NCBI GenBank assembly: GCA_022760475.1
Contig: JALEFZ010000017.1
Span: forward strand, 1-41,541
DNA: 41,541 nucleotides
Direction of reading: 5' to 3'
Source: Bacteroidia bacterium
GTDB taxonomy: Bacteria > Bacteroidota > Bacteroidia > J057
The position numbers and the translations under genes were made by a program. Under the pieces are notes generated by a model that was not told the origin of the DNA, did not search any database, and saw nothing but the letters and a program-made list of their open reading frames with translations. This document shows positions 1-7,536 of this stretch, in pieces. The stretch's first letter is position 1; each line of letters opens with the position of its first letter.

Positions 1-499
1 CTCTGTTTTTGCCAATTATGCTTATAAAAGCCTAAAGGAAGCTTCCAATGAGGAGGTTGCCATACTGGACCTTGCCGATTTAGGGCCTGAGATCATTCAC
101 GAAGCGATGTATAAGAAAGACCAGCAAGCTTCTGAAGTATCTGATATTCAAGATAAATATTTCATTCCCTCCAATAAGTTCTGGTTTTTTGTGCCTGAAT
201 ACAATGGCAGCATTCCAGGTATATTAAAACTTTTGCTCGATGCCATTTCTGTAAGGGACTATCAAAGCACCTTTGGAAACAAAAAAGCAGCCATCACTGG
301 CATCGCTTCTGGCCGTGCAGGTAACCTGCGTGGCATGGATCACCTGGCAGATATCCTGAACCATATGAATGTAGCGGTCCTCCCCAACAAACAACCCATT
401 TCTTCAATTTTTAACCTTATCGATGAAAATAAGAAACTAAAGGATAGCAAAACCATGGAATGTATTGACAAGCAGAAAGTTGCTCTTCTTAGTTTTTAG
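1..499 (+). CDS. NAD(P)H-dependent FMN reductase-like protein (5' partial)
   Basis: The gene enters from the left edge. The open frame starts at base 2 with no start codon visible, so about 165 C-terminal residues are present. It resembles the flavodoxin-fold NADPH-dependent FMN reductase family (the SsuE/azoreductase superfamily). The visible support is the region reading FFVPEYNGSIPGILKLLLD, which is the family's P-E-Y/H-N-G-S-(I/M)-P flavin-binding loop followed by the helix that usually ends in D-W/A. The FMN phosphate loop near the N-terminus lies outside the window. Such enzymes pass electrons from NAD(P)H to free or bound FMN. It converges on the flavin-dependent monooxygenase at 621-1784 and could supply FMNH2 to it, but it is not in the same transcription unit. 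Many Bacteroidota carry housekeeping members of this family, so that link is only an inference. Confidence 0.85.
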   Translation, partial: SVFANYAYKSLKEASNEEVAILDLADLGPEIIHEAMYKKDQQASEVSDIQDKYFIPSNKFWFFVPEYNGSIPGILKLLLDAISVRDYQSTFGNKKAAITGIASGRAGNLRGMDHLADILNHMNVAVLPNKQPISSIFNLIDENKKLKDSKTMECIDKQKVALLSF

Positions 500-523
500 C
501 TTGAAGGCATTCTCCCAATAAGT

Positions 524-557
524 AAACTGTCTCCAGTCAAAAGGGGGCAGTTTTTTT
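524..557 (+). terminator. Rho-independent terminator after the FMN reductase gene
   Basis: Left arm 524-534 pairs with right arm 543-553 (two G-U pairs), and a run of seven T follows from 551. It lies 25 bases after the stop codon of the plus-strand reductase gene. Confidence 0.7.
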
Positions 558-563
558 ATAAAT

Positions 564-594
564 AAAAACCCCGAGTAACAGACATTACTCGAGG
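564..594 (-). terminator. Rho-independent terminator after the monooxygenase gene
   Basis: Arms 569-578 and 585-594 form a 10-bp stem (one mismatch or G-U) around a 6-base loop. Read on the minus strand it is followed by TTTTTA (564-568). It lies 27 bases beyond the stop of the flavin-dependent monooxygenase and closes the minus-strand reductase/monooxygenase unit. Together with 524-557 it insulates the two convergent genes. Confidence 0.75.
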
Positions 595-620
595 TCATTA
601 TGAAAAACGTTAGCTACTAC

Positions 621-1784
621 CTAGTTTCTTGGGCCTGCTGCCAATGGTGTCATAGGTGTTCCGACAGGCTTTCTTCCCTGCAACTCAGGCATAGAAAAAG
701 TCTTGATGTGCGGAAGCACATAATTGGCAAATAATTTACATTCATCAGCGTGAGGATATCCCGAAAAGATAAATGCCCTGATACCCATTTTCATGTATCT
801 GTGGATCTTTTCAAGAACCTGCTCGGGATTTCCAACGATGGCTCCACCGCAACCCGATCTTGCTCTACCGATGCCAGTCCAAAGGTTGGGTTCAACGAAT
901 CCATCCAGGTCAGATTGCTCCCTCATAGCACTTTGTCTGGAAACTCCATAGGATTTTGCATCCAGTGCCCTCTCCCTGATTTCTTTGCCTTTTTCATCTT
1001 CCACATAGGTCATCAGCCTCCTGGCAGCGTCTTTCGCTTCTGCTTCGGTTTCCCTGACGATGACATGCACCCTTAGACCAAAGTCAACCTGACGTCCAAA
1101 TTCGGCTGCCTTATTGCTCATGTTCTTCATGAGGCCGTGAAGGTTTTCCTCAGTTTCAGGCCACATGAGGTATACATCACAATGCTCCGCACACAATTCT
1201 ACCGCAGAAGGGGAGTAGCCACCAAAATATAGCAGTGGGCCTCCATTTTGCTGATAAGGCTTCAAGGGATCTGTGGAATCCAGCTTTACTTTATAAAATT
1301 CGCCTTGGTAATCAATGTAATCCTGGTTCCATCCCTGTTTCAGAATCTCAATTACCTCTCTGGATCTCTGGTACCTTGCCGCAGAATCCAATTCTGAACC
1401 AGGAAGGTTCGAAGAAATGATGTTGATCGTCAGCCTACCTTTGAGTATATGGTCAATGGTAGCAATGGCCCTTCCCAACATGGGTGGGTATACCTCTCCA
1501 CATCTTATGGCGGCAAGAATGTTGATGTTTGAAGTAAGAGGGGCCACAGCTGAAGCAAATGCAAGGGTATCCTGCCCGACCTGGTAAGAAGAAGGACATA
1601 GGATATTTCTATACCCTAGCCTGTCTGCAGTTAATAGTACATTGGAAGTATTGCTCCAGTCACTTTTGTAGCGAATGTCATGGTTGCCAAGAAATTGGTC
1701 ATCACCATTACATAGCGGGGCAAACCAGGATACCTCAGCACCCTGTGCGTCTTTTGAACGAATTTGAATTGAATCGTTGGACAT
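621..1784 (-). CDS. SsuD-like FMNH2-dependent sulfonate monooxygenase (LLM family); candidate SmoC-type
   Basis: This 387-residue LLM-class flavin monooxygenase aligns closely by eye with E. coli alkanesulfonate monooxygenase SsuD. Matching blocks are LLYFGG (184-189), FGLRVHVIVRET (235-246), PNLWTGIG (299-306) and SGYPH (341-345). The residues that match SsuD active-site R226, H228, R297 and Y331 are present as R238, H240, R309 and Y343, so sulfonate chemistry is well supported. SsuD C54 is not conserved. The reaction would be R-CH2-SO3- + FMNH2 + O2 giving an aldehyde and sulfite. It is the second gene of a unit with an aldo/keto reductase, 32 bases apart, behind a LacI-type operator. This pairing matches the sulfo-SMO pathway of sulfoquinovose breakdown (SmoC plus SmoB). 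A general alkanesulfonate or dimethylsulfone monooxygenase is the main alternative. No signal peptide is seen; it is presumably cytoplasmic. Confidence 0.9.
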   Translation of the reverse strand: MSNDSIQIRSKDAQGAEVSWFAPLCNGDDQFLGNHDIRYKSDWSNTSNVLLTADRLGYRNILCPSSYQVGQDTLAFASAVAPLTSNINILAAIRCGEVYPPMLGRAIATIDHILKGRLTINIISSNLPGSELDSAARYQRSREVIEILKQGWNQDYIDYQGEFYKVKLDSTDPLKPYQQNGGPLLYFGGYSPSAVELCAEHCDVYLMWPETEENLHGLMKNMSNKAAEFGRQVDFGLRVHVIVRETEAEAKDAARRLMTYVEDEKGKEIRERALDAKSYGVSRQSAMREQSDLDGFVEPNLWTGIGRARSGCGGAIVGNPEQVLEKIHRYMKMGIRAFIFSGYPHADECKLFANYVLPHIKTFSMPELQGRKPVGTPMTPLAAGPRN

Positions 1785-1816
1785 GATATTTTTTGATGTG
1801 TGATTCGAAATATGAT

Positions 1817-2695
1817 TTAGGGAACTTCATTTCCTATAGATGACTCAAGGAGCATGTACCACTCTTGATGAGTCAGTTGAATATTTTTTGCTTCCAAAGC
1901 GGATTTGATCCTGGAAGTTTTGGAACTACCTACAACTGGGACAATGTTCGCTGGATGCTTGAAAATCCAGGCAAGCAGGATTTGATCTACTCCGGCATTG
2001 TATTTTTCAGCCAGGGCTTTAGCTGTTTCCTGAACCCTTTGAACTTGTTCGTCATCGGATTCCTGGAATATTTTTCCTCCCCCAAATGGAGACCATACCG
2101 TAGGCTTGAGCCCAAGTCTAAGGCTCTGATCAAGGGTACCATCATACAAAGCGTCTAGTTGAAGAAGGGACAACTCCACCTGGTTGGTGACCAATGGGGT
2201 GAATGAGTTGAGAAGGTCAAATTGGCTGGTAGAATAATTAGATACGCCAAAGTGCTTGATTTTTCCAGCACTGCGAATCTGCTCGAAGGCCTCTGCGACC
2301 TCATGTGGATTCATGAGGGAATCAGGACGGTGGAGAAGCAACAATTCAACTTGTTCCACCCCAAGGTCTTTCAAAGATTGATCAACTGAAGCCAGAATGT
2401 GGGCTTTACTTAAATCATAAGACTTTAAGGCATGAGATGGACGATTCTCTGTTACCAATTTTATCCCACATTTGGTGGTAATCCTTAGCTTATTAACCAA
2501 GTCTTTCCTTCGGCGGAGTACCTCGCCAAAACGAGCCTCCTCCGTATAATGCCCATAAATATCAGCATGGTCAAAATCCACAAGACCCATGTCTACACAT
2601 TCGTCGATAAATCTTTCCAGCGATTGAGTATCCATGTTGGCTCCCCAGGAACCAAGCCTCATGGTACCAACAATGATTGGCGAAAATTCAAGCAT
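1817..2695 (-). CDS. Aldo/keto reductase, YdhF-like; candidate SmoB-type aldehyde reductase
   Basis: This 292-residue protein has the usual length for the aldo/keto reductase family. The catalytic tetrad is visible as D42 and Y47 (in FDHADIYG), K75 (in TTKCG) and H122 (in LLHRPD). The VTNQVELS block near 170 and the VPVVGSSK block near 255-262 are typical of the nicotinamide and NADPH-phosphate regions. It is the first gene of a minus-strand pair with the SsuD-like monooxygenase, with a LacI-type palindrome 85 bases upstream of its start. In the Agrobacterium sulfo-SMO pathway a YdhF-family reductase (SmoB) reduces the 6-aldehyde left by desulfonation of sulfoquinovose to glucose. The same job is inferred here from family and neighbour. 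The actual substrate is not proven. Confidence 0.9.
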   Translation of the reverse strand: MLEFSPIIVGTMRLGSWGANMDTQSLERFIDECVDMGLVDFDHADIYGHYTEEARFGEVLRRRKDLVNKLRITTKCGIKLVTENRPSHALKSYDLSKAHILASVDQSLKDLGVEQVELLLLHRPDSLMNPHEVAEAFEQIRSAGKIKHFGVSNYSTSQFDLLNSFTPLVTNQVELSLLQLDALYDGTLDQSLRLGLKPTVWSPFGGGKIFQESDDEQVQRVQETAKALAEKYNAGVDQILLAWIFKHPANIVPVVGSSKTSRIKSALEAKNIQLTHQEWYMLLESSIGNEVP

Positions 2696-2770
2696 TTTTT
2701 GCGATTTGGATTAAGTATATTTTCCGGAAAATGGCCAGCAGTAGACCTTTGATGGATTAAATATAGAAAT

Positions 2771-2808
2771 AAATTCCTAAAATGTAAACGTTTACATTGC
2801 AGGAATTT
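2771..2808. promoter_or_regulatory. LacI-type operator inside a longer inverted repeat
   Basis: The core AATGTAAACGTTTACATT (2781-2798) is an exact 18-bp palindrome with the central CG typical of LacI/GalR operators. It is flanked by AAATTCCT (2771-2778) and its complement AGGAATTT (2801-2808), so the whole 38 bases can pair apart from two 2-base interruptions. It sits between the end of the lacI gene and the start of the aldo/keto reductase, both on the minus strand. It can act as operator for the reductase/monooxygenase unit, and its RNA could fold as a hairpin behind lacI. Confidence 0.8.
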
Positions 2809-2813
2809 GTTTT

Positions 2814-3821
2814 TTAACGGCTAGAGGATCCTCTGGCTATTAGGACAGGTGGGAGCATGCTCTGTTTGTAGACCCTTTCATCGATCTTGGATAGAATTTC
2901 TTGTAAGATTGTTTCCGCAGCTAATTTACCAATGGCCTCATTTCTTTGATTGACAGAGGACAAGGTAGGGGAGAGGTAGGAGCAGAATGGACTGTTTCCA
3001 AAACCTATCAGGCAAACCTCTTCGGGGACAGATATCTCGAGTTTTTTAAGGATGTTCAAAGCCACAAGCGCTGAAATATCTCCATGGGCAAATATACCAT
3101 CTGGCCTATCCACTGATCTGAATAGTTCTTCCAGGTATATGAGGGTATCCGGATTTCCTTCATCAAAAGGAATGATATGTTTTTCCTCAAAATTCAATCC
3201 CTTTTCCAGGATAGCAGCCTTATAACCTCTTGCCCTTTCACTGAAAATATTAACGCTTTCTTTGCCCGCCAGGTGAATGATTTTTTTGCAGCCTTGTTCT
3301 ATAAGATGACTCGTAGCCTGAAAGGCCCCATTGAAGTTGTTGATCACAATGCTATTGACCTCAATCAGTTCCAGGTTTCGGTCAAAGAGAACCACTGCAA
3401 CCCCGGCCTCCCTTAGCTCTTTCATGTGGTCGAGATTGGTAGTTTCCTTGGATACAGAAATGATGATTCCATCCACTTGGAGGTTCATCAGGTTTTTAAG
3501 GATTTCCTTTTCTGTGGCAAGCGATTCGTAGGATTGCGAAATGATGAGGTGATAGCCGGAGGCTCTGAGGTAGCTTTCCATGCTTTTGATGGCGGAAGAA
3601 AATACGTCATTATCAATGATAGGTACGACCACCCCAATGGTTTTGCTTTTGCCCGAACGAAGGGCAGCAGCCATTTTATTGGGCTGGAAATTCAATTTTT
3701 CGGCAGCTTTTAAGACTGCCTTTCTGGTTTTCTCAGTAACCTTTTCACTGCTGTTAAATACCCTCGAAACGGTAGCTAATGACAAGCCTGTTGCCTTTGC
3801 TACATCTTTCATCGTTGCCAT
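2814..3821 (-). CDS. LacI/GalR family transcriptional regulator
   Basis: This 335-residue protein is standard length for the family. Residues 4-25 form the LacI helix-turn-helix (MKDVAKATGLSLATVSRVFN), followed by the hinge helix around 50-57 and a periplasmic-binding-like sugar domain to the C-terminus (begins SKTIGVVVP near 59). The family represses catabolic genes and is released by a sugar-like ligand. Two matching palindromes sit next to its likely targets, at 2781-2798 and 7454-7467, which makes it the probable local regulator of the reductase/monooxygenase unit and of susCD. Start at 3821 gives MATMKDVA; the internal ATG at 3812 is also possible. The ligand is unknown; from context a sulfosugar or its breakdown product is a fair guess. 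Confidence 0.93.
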   Translation of the reverse strand: MATMKDVAKATGLSLATVSRVFNSSEKVTEKTRKAVLKAAEKLNFQPNKMAAALRSGKSKTIGVVVPIIDNDVFSSAIKSMESYLRASGYHLIISQSYESLATEKEILKNLMNLQVDGIIISVSKETTNLDHMKELREAGVAVVLFDRNLELIEVNSIVINNFNGAFQATSHLIEQGCKKIIHLAGKESVNIFSERARGYKAAILEKGLNFEEKHIIPFDEGNPDTLIYLEELFRSVDRPDGIFAHGDISALVALNILKKLEISVPEEVCLIGFGNSPFCSYLSPTLSSVNQRNEAIGKLAAETILQEILSKIDERVYKQSMLPPVLIARGSSSR

Positions 3822-3907
3822 ATGCGCTTGCTGTAGATGCTGACATGTCTAATCTATCTGGCTATTTAAATTTTAAAAGACAAAATAGCCTATAGTTTTT
3901 CCTTCCT

Positions 3908-6900
3908 TCATGATCCCGAAGACAAAGTGTAGGTAATCAATTCTACCTTGCCCTGATTTTTCCCTACCAGGATAAATGCTTGCCCATTAACTTCAATCGG
4001 AAGCAGTTTTTTGACTTCACCCCTTATGTTGAGGCCACTTTTGAATGATGGAATATTGTTAAATCCTCCTCCTTTCTTGCCAATTAATAGCTTACCTATC
4101 CCCGCATCATTCCTGGGTGTTTCAACTTCCGAACCATACAAATTTCCAGCCATTAATATATCCTGAATACCGTCCTGATTGAAATCTCGGACAAATATAT
4201 CATTTATAGAAGAAACCTGACTTTCAATGGGTAAGCTATTAGACCTAAAACTTCTATCTCCTTGATTTTCAAAATAGGTATGGGCAAAATTGTAAGCCTT
4301 ATAGCTAGTTGAGGACTCCAGTTTTTCCGGCCCAAAAACATCCTTGAGGGTCGCCTGCCCAAAGGCATGGTAATTGGGAAATTTTTTCTTTATAAACGGC
4401 ATTTGGTTGGAAGAACACTCTCTGCCCCTCAGTGGAAACACCTTTTTATCTTCCTGATAGCCCAGTACAATGTCTAAAGAACCGTTTTTGTCAAAGTCAT
4501 TGGCATATACTTCGAATGGCGCGTCCTTACTGGCTTTGTACTTATAATTCATACCTAGATTTCCGGCAATCAGATCCAAATCTCCATCATTGTCCATATC
4601 AGCAACTTCTATGCTATACCACCATCCATTTTGCTCTTTGAGGCCCTTTTCTTCATGAGCAGGAAGCAATTTTCCTTCTTCCCAAAAGTGAATGCGAGGC
4701 TCCATCCATTCCCCAACTACAATCAGGTCATCAAATCCATCTCCATCCATGTCCGCCCAACAAGCATCCGTAACCATGCCATAATCCTTAAGAAAAGGAG
4801 CCAGCTCGTCCGTTTTGTCTACCATTGATACCTTGGAAGGCTTACTCTCATTGATCAGTATATATGAATTGGCTGCCAAGGGATATTTTCCTTGAACCTG
4901 CCTGCCGCCGATATAAAAATCAGGATCACCATCCTGATCAATATCTTTGACTGCAATGCTGCCTATACTTTCATTAATGTCCGTTTGGGGACCCTTCGAA
5001 AAATGTCCCTGACCATCATTCAAGAGGAGCCTCAACTGATAAGAACTGCTCTTGGCTGGCATTTCATTTCCTCCATTGCCAATCAGTAGGTCCAAATCCT
5101 GATCTCCATCTATGTCAACAAATTGAGCTACTACTTCTTCATAGGACTTTTGTGAACTCCAAAAGGCTTCATCTATTGCCTGGAAACTGCCCCCCTCAAG
5201 CTGTAGCATCATCTTGCCTGGATACCCGATTCCCATTCCTATATAAAAATCATCTCTTCCATCTCCATTTACATCTCCTACAGCCATAGCGGGGCCATTT
5301 TGTGACATTTTGTGGGGGAGAAGACTCTCACGTTCAAAGTCATCAAAATCATTTTCCATGTGCTGAATGTCCTCCTGAAATATTCCTTCTTTTAAGCTAA
5401 AGATGAGAGATTTGACTGGTGCTGGTTTTGGTTTAATGTTAGCCTTCTCATAATCAGCAATGAGCCTTTTGTTAGATTTTTGGGATGGAATTAGCTGTGT
5501 CCTTCCGTCGGGCCATATCATTTTGAGGGAATCCAAAATCTCCCAATTTCCCAGCCCAATATGGATCAAAGGCTCTACTGAAGAAAGGTAGCCACGGCTG
5601 AGGTACATATCTGCGACCTTTTTTTCTTTTCCTTTCCAGGCCTCTACAAGCAAACCAATGCCAAATGGATTCGATTTTGGCCCTTTGGCTTTTACCTGTA
5701 TGTAGTTGCCGTTATTATTCTCCCTGCTGTTATTTTTAAATAGCATGGCAGGTTGGTCTACATTATTGATAACAAGTTCAAGGTCACCATCAAGGTCAAG
5801 GTCTACATACACAGCCCCATTGCTTGCGGTTGGAAGGCTATCTACACCTATTGATTGACCAATATCTTCAAAGTTCCAGCCATTTTTATTTTGAAAGAAA
5901 AAATTAGGTTTCCGATGGTATGGAAAGGCATCCAGCATCTGTTTGATCAAGCGAGATTTTTCATCTTGACTTTTACTTTGCTGGAAAATCTTCCGGTATT
6001 CGTTTACAAGTTTTATGGCATCGTTGTTTCTGATGTTGCGCTTAATTCCATTTGAAATAAAAATATCTCTCCAGCCATCGTTGTCAAAGTCGAATAAAAG
6101 TGGGGCCCAGCTCCAATCTGTATTTGAGATACCTGTCATTTGGGCTATGTCTGAAAACTGAGCCAATTTTTCTGCTTTTGTAGCTCCATTGTTTATCAGT
6201 AAACTGTTATACATGTACTGTCGATGCTGTCCTTCTTCAATTAAGTTATAAAACTGCGCTGGATTCATGGCGCTCATACTGGTTTTTATGCCATAGTTAT
6301 CTGCTGCAACCATGTCCAGGTTTATGATATCCAACCATCCGTCATTGTTTACATCTCCCATGTCATTTCCCATGGAGTAAAATGAGGTGTGACCAGTAAG
6401 TTCTTCGATCCTTTCCTTGAAAGTTCCATCTTGTTGGTTGATATAGAGATGGTCCTTGCCAGAATAGTCATTGCTTACATATACATCTGGCCAAAGATCT
6501 TTATTCAGGTCCCCGATGGCTATTCCCAAACCAAATCCAAGGCGGTTGTTTTCAATTCCCGCTGCCTCACTTACTTCATAAAAGTAAGTTTCTCTATTCT
6601 CATATAACATGGCTCCGGAGAGGCTGTCTTTTTCATTTTTTAAGTTTGGAATCTCTGCCAATGGATAGGTATCAATGCCATGGTTGATCAGGAACATATC
6701 CAGATCGCCGTCTCTGTCATAATCAAAAAAGGAAGCCTGGGTAGAATAAGCAGGTATATCAAGCCCATAGGCAGCAGCCGATTCGATGAATTGTGGAATC
6801 CCCTCTGAATTATTTCCCTGGTTGATGTAAAGTTCATTCCTTCGAAGCTCAGGATTGTCAAATCGCCCAGATTTACATAGGTAGACATCCAGTTTGCCAT

Positions 6901-7270
6901 CCAGGTTGATGTCGACGAGGCTGACGCCTGTATAAAAACCTCGTTTCCCTCGTAATGAGCTCCCCGAACTTGCATCCTCAAATTGCAAATTCCCTCTATT
7001 TATATATAAGGCATTGGGTTCTATGTTGGAGATAAAAAACAGATCTGGCAAGTCATCTCCATTGAGGTCTCCAGCAGCGAGCCCTGCACCATTATAATAG
7101 TATTCATAGCTAAGTACATTCTGACTGGGAGATTCTCTTAATCGATTTACGAAGTCCAAGCCTGAATAATCTTCCCTAATTAGTTCAAATAAATTCAAAT
7201 TGGCAGTTTCCTTATTTTCAGAACAGGAAAAGGCCATGAATACCAAGATTGCGAACAAAAATTTCTTCAT
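3908..7270 (-). CDS. FG-GAP/VCBS repeat lipoprotein with ASPIC/UnbV domain (CRTAC1-like)
   Basis: This is a large 1120-residue protein. The N-terminus is a lipoprotein signal with lipobox A-F-S-C and acceptor C16, so it is membrane anchored and probably at the cell surface. Many D-x-(D/N)-x-D-G calcium-binding loops of FG-GAP/VCBS type (GDLNGDDLPD, VDINLDGKLD, GDVNGDGRDD, ADMDGDGFDD, ADMDNDGDLD) fall in two blocks, roughly residues 57-500 and 660-1060. Between them, near 520-600, lies an ASPIC/UnbV domain (FGIGLLVEAW, SVEPLIHIGLG, IWPDGR). The fold is expected to be a beta-propeller. It is divergent from susC with the shared operator in between. In Bacteroidota such proteins often sit beside SusCD pairs, which suggests a surface binding role for the same substrate. 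No enzyme motif is recognised. Confidence 0.9.
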   Translation of the reverse strand: MKKFLFAILVFMAFSCSENKETANLNLFELIREDYSGLDFVNRLRESPSQNVLSYEYYYNGAGLAAGDLNGDDLPDLFFISNIEPNALYINRGNLQFEDASSGSSLRGKRGFYTGVSLVDINLDGKLDVYLCKSGRFDNPELRRNELYINQGNNSEGIPQFIESAAAYGLDIPAYSTQASFFDYDRDGDLDMFLINHGIDTYPLAEIPNLKNEKDSLSGAMLYENRETYFYEVSEAAGIENNRLGFGLGIAIGDLNKDLWPDVYVSNDYSGKDHLYINQQDGTFKERIEELTGHTSFYSMGNDMGDVNNDGWLDIINLDMVAADNYGIKTSMSAMNPAQFYNLIEEGQHRQYMYNSLLINNGATKAEKLAQFSDIAQMTGISNTDWSWAPLLFDFDNDGWRDIFISNGIKRNIRNNDAIKLVNEYRKIFQQSKSQDEKSRLIKQMLDAFPYHRKPNFFFQNKNGWNFEDIGQSIGVDSLPTASNGAVYVDLDLDGDLELVINNVDQPAMLFKNNSRENNNGNYIQVKAKGPKSNPFGIGLLVEAWKGKEKKVADMYLSRGYLSSVEPLIHIGLGNWEILDSLKMIWPDGRTQLIPSQKSNKRLIADYEKANIKPKPAPVKSLIFSLKEGIFQEDIQHMENDFDDFERESLLPHKMSQNGPAMAVGDVNGDGRDDFYIGMGIGYPGKMMLQLEGGSFQAIDEAFWSSQKSYEEVVAQFVDIDGDQDLDLLIGNGGNEMPAKSSSYQLRLLLNDGQGHFSKGPQTDINESIGSIAVKDIDQDGDPDFYIGGRQVQGKYPLAANSYILINESKPSKVSMVDKTDELAPFLKDYGMVTDACWADMDGDGFDDLIVVGEWMEPRIHFWEEGKLLPAHEEKGLKEQNGWWYSIEVADMDNDGDLDLIAGNLGMNYKYKASKDAPFEVYANDFDKNGSLDIVLGYQEDKKVFPLRGRECSSNQMPFIKKKFPNYHAFGQATLKDVFGPEKLESSTSYKAYNFAHTYFENQGDRSFRSNSLPIESQVSSINDIFVRDFNQDGIQDILMAGNLYGSEVETPRNDAGIGKLLIGKKGGGFNNIPSFKSGLNIRGEVKKLLPIEVNGQAFILVGKNQGKVELITYTLSSGS

Positions 7271-7440
7271 AGTAGCCGTAATACTGAGATTGCGATTTTA
7301 AGAGGAGTTTTATGGAGAAAATGTAATTATTTTCATTGATTGTTAACGGATGTGCAAGTATACAACACCTTCTAAAATAGCTATATATCAGAAAGATATA
7401 AAATTATATTATGTTAAAATGAAATTTTTTTAATCAATGA

Positions 7441-7470
7441 TTGCATAATTTACTGTAAACGTTTACATTG
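7441..7470 (+). promoter_or_regulatory. LacI-type operator overlapping a candidate susC promoter
   Basis: The core TGTAAACGTTTACA (7454-7467) is identical to the core of the palindrome at 2781-2798. It lies 69 bases before the susC start. A TTG at 7441-7443 and TACATTG at 7464-7470 are 20 bases apart and fit the Bacteroidota -33 TTTG / -7 TAnnTTTG promoter with one mismatch. If that reading is right, the operator fills the promoter and binding would block RNA polymerase. The rest of the 7271-7536 gap is AT-rich; I see no second operator in front of the divergent lipoprotein gene. Confidence 0.7.
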
Positions 7471-7536
7471 GTGTATGTTACTGCAAAGTGACTGCTTAAA
7501 ACTACTCTTATAATTCAATAACTTAATCTATTACAC

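Noticed and set aside
3908..7270. Integrin-like adhesin or toxin reading of the FG-GAP protein
   Set aside because: FG-GAP plus ASPIC repeats with a lipobox next to SusCD are common in Bacteroidota; no toxin or protease domain is seen.
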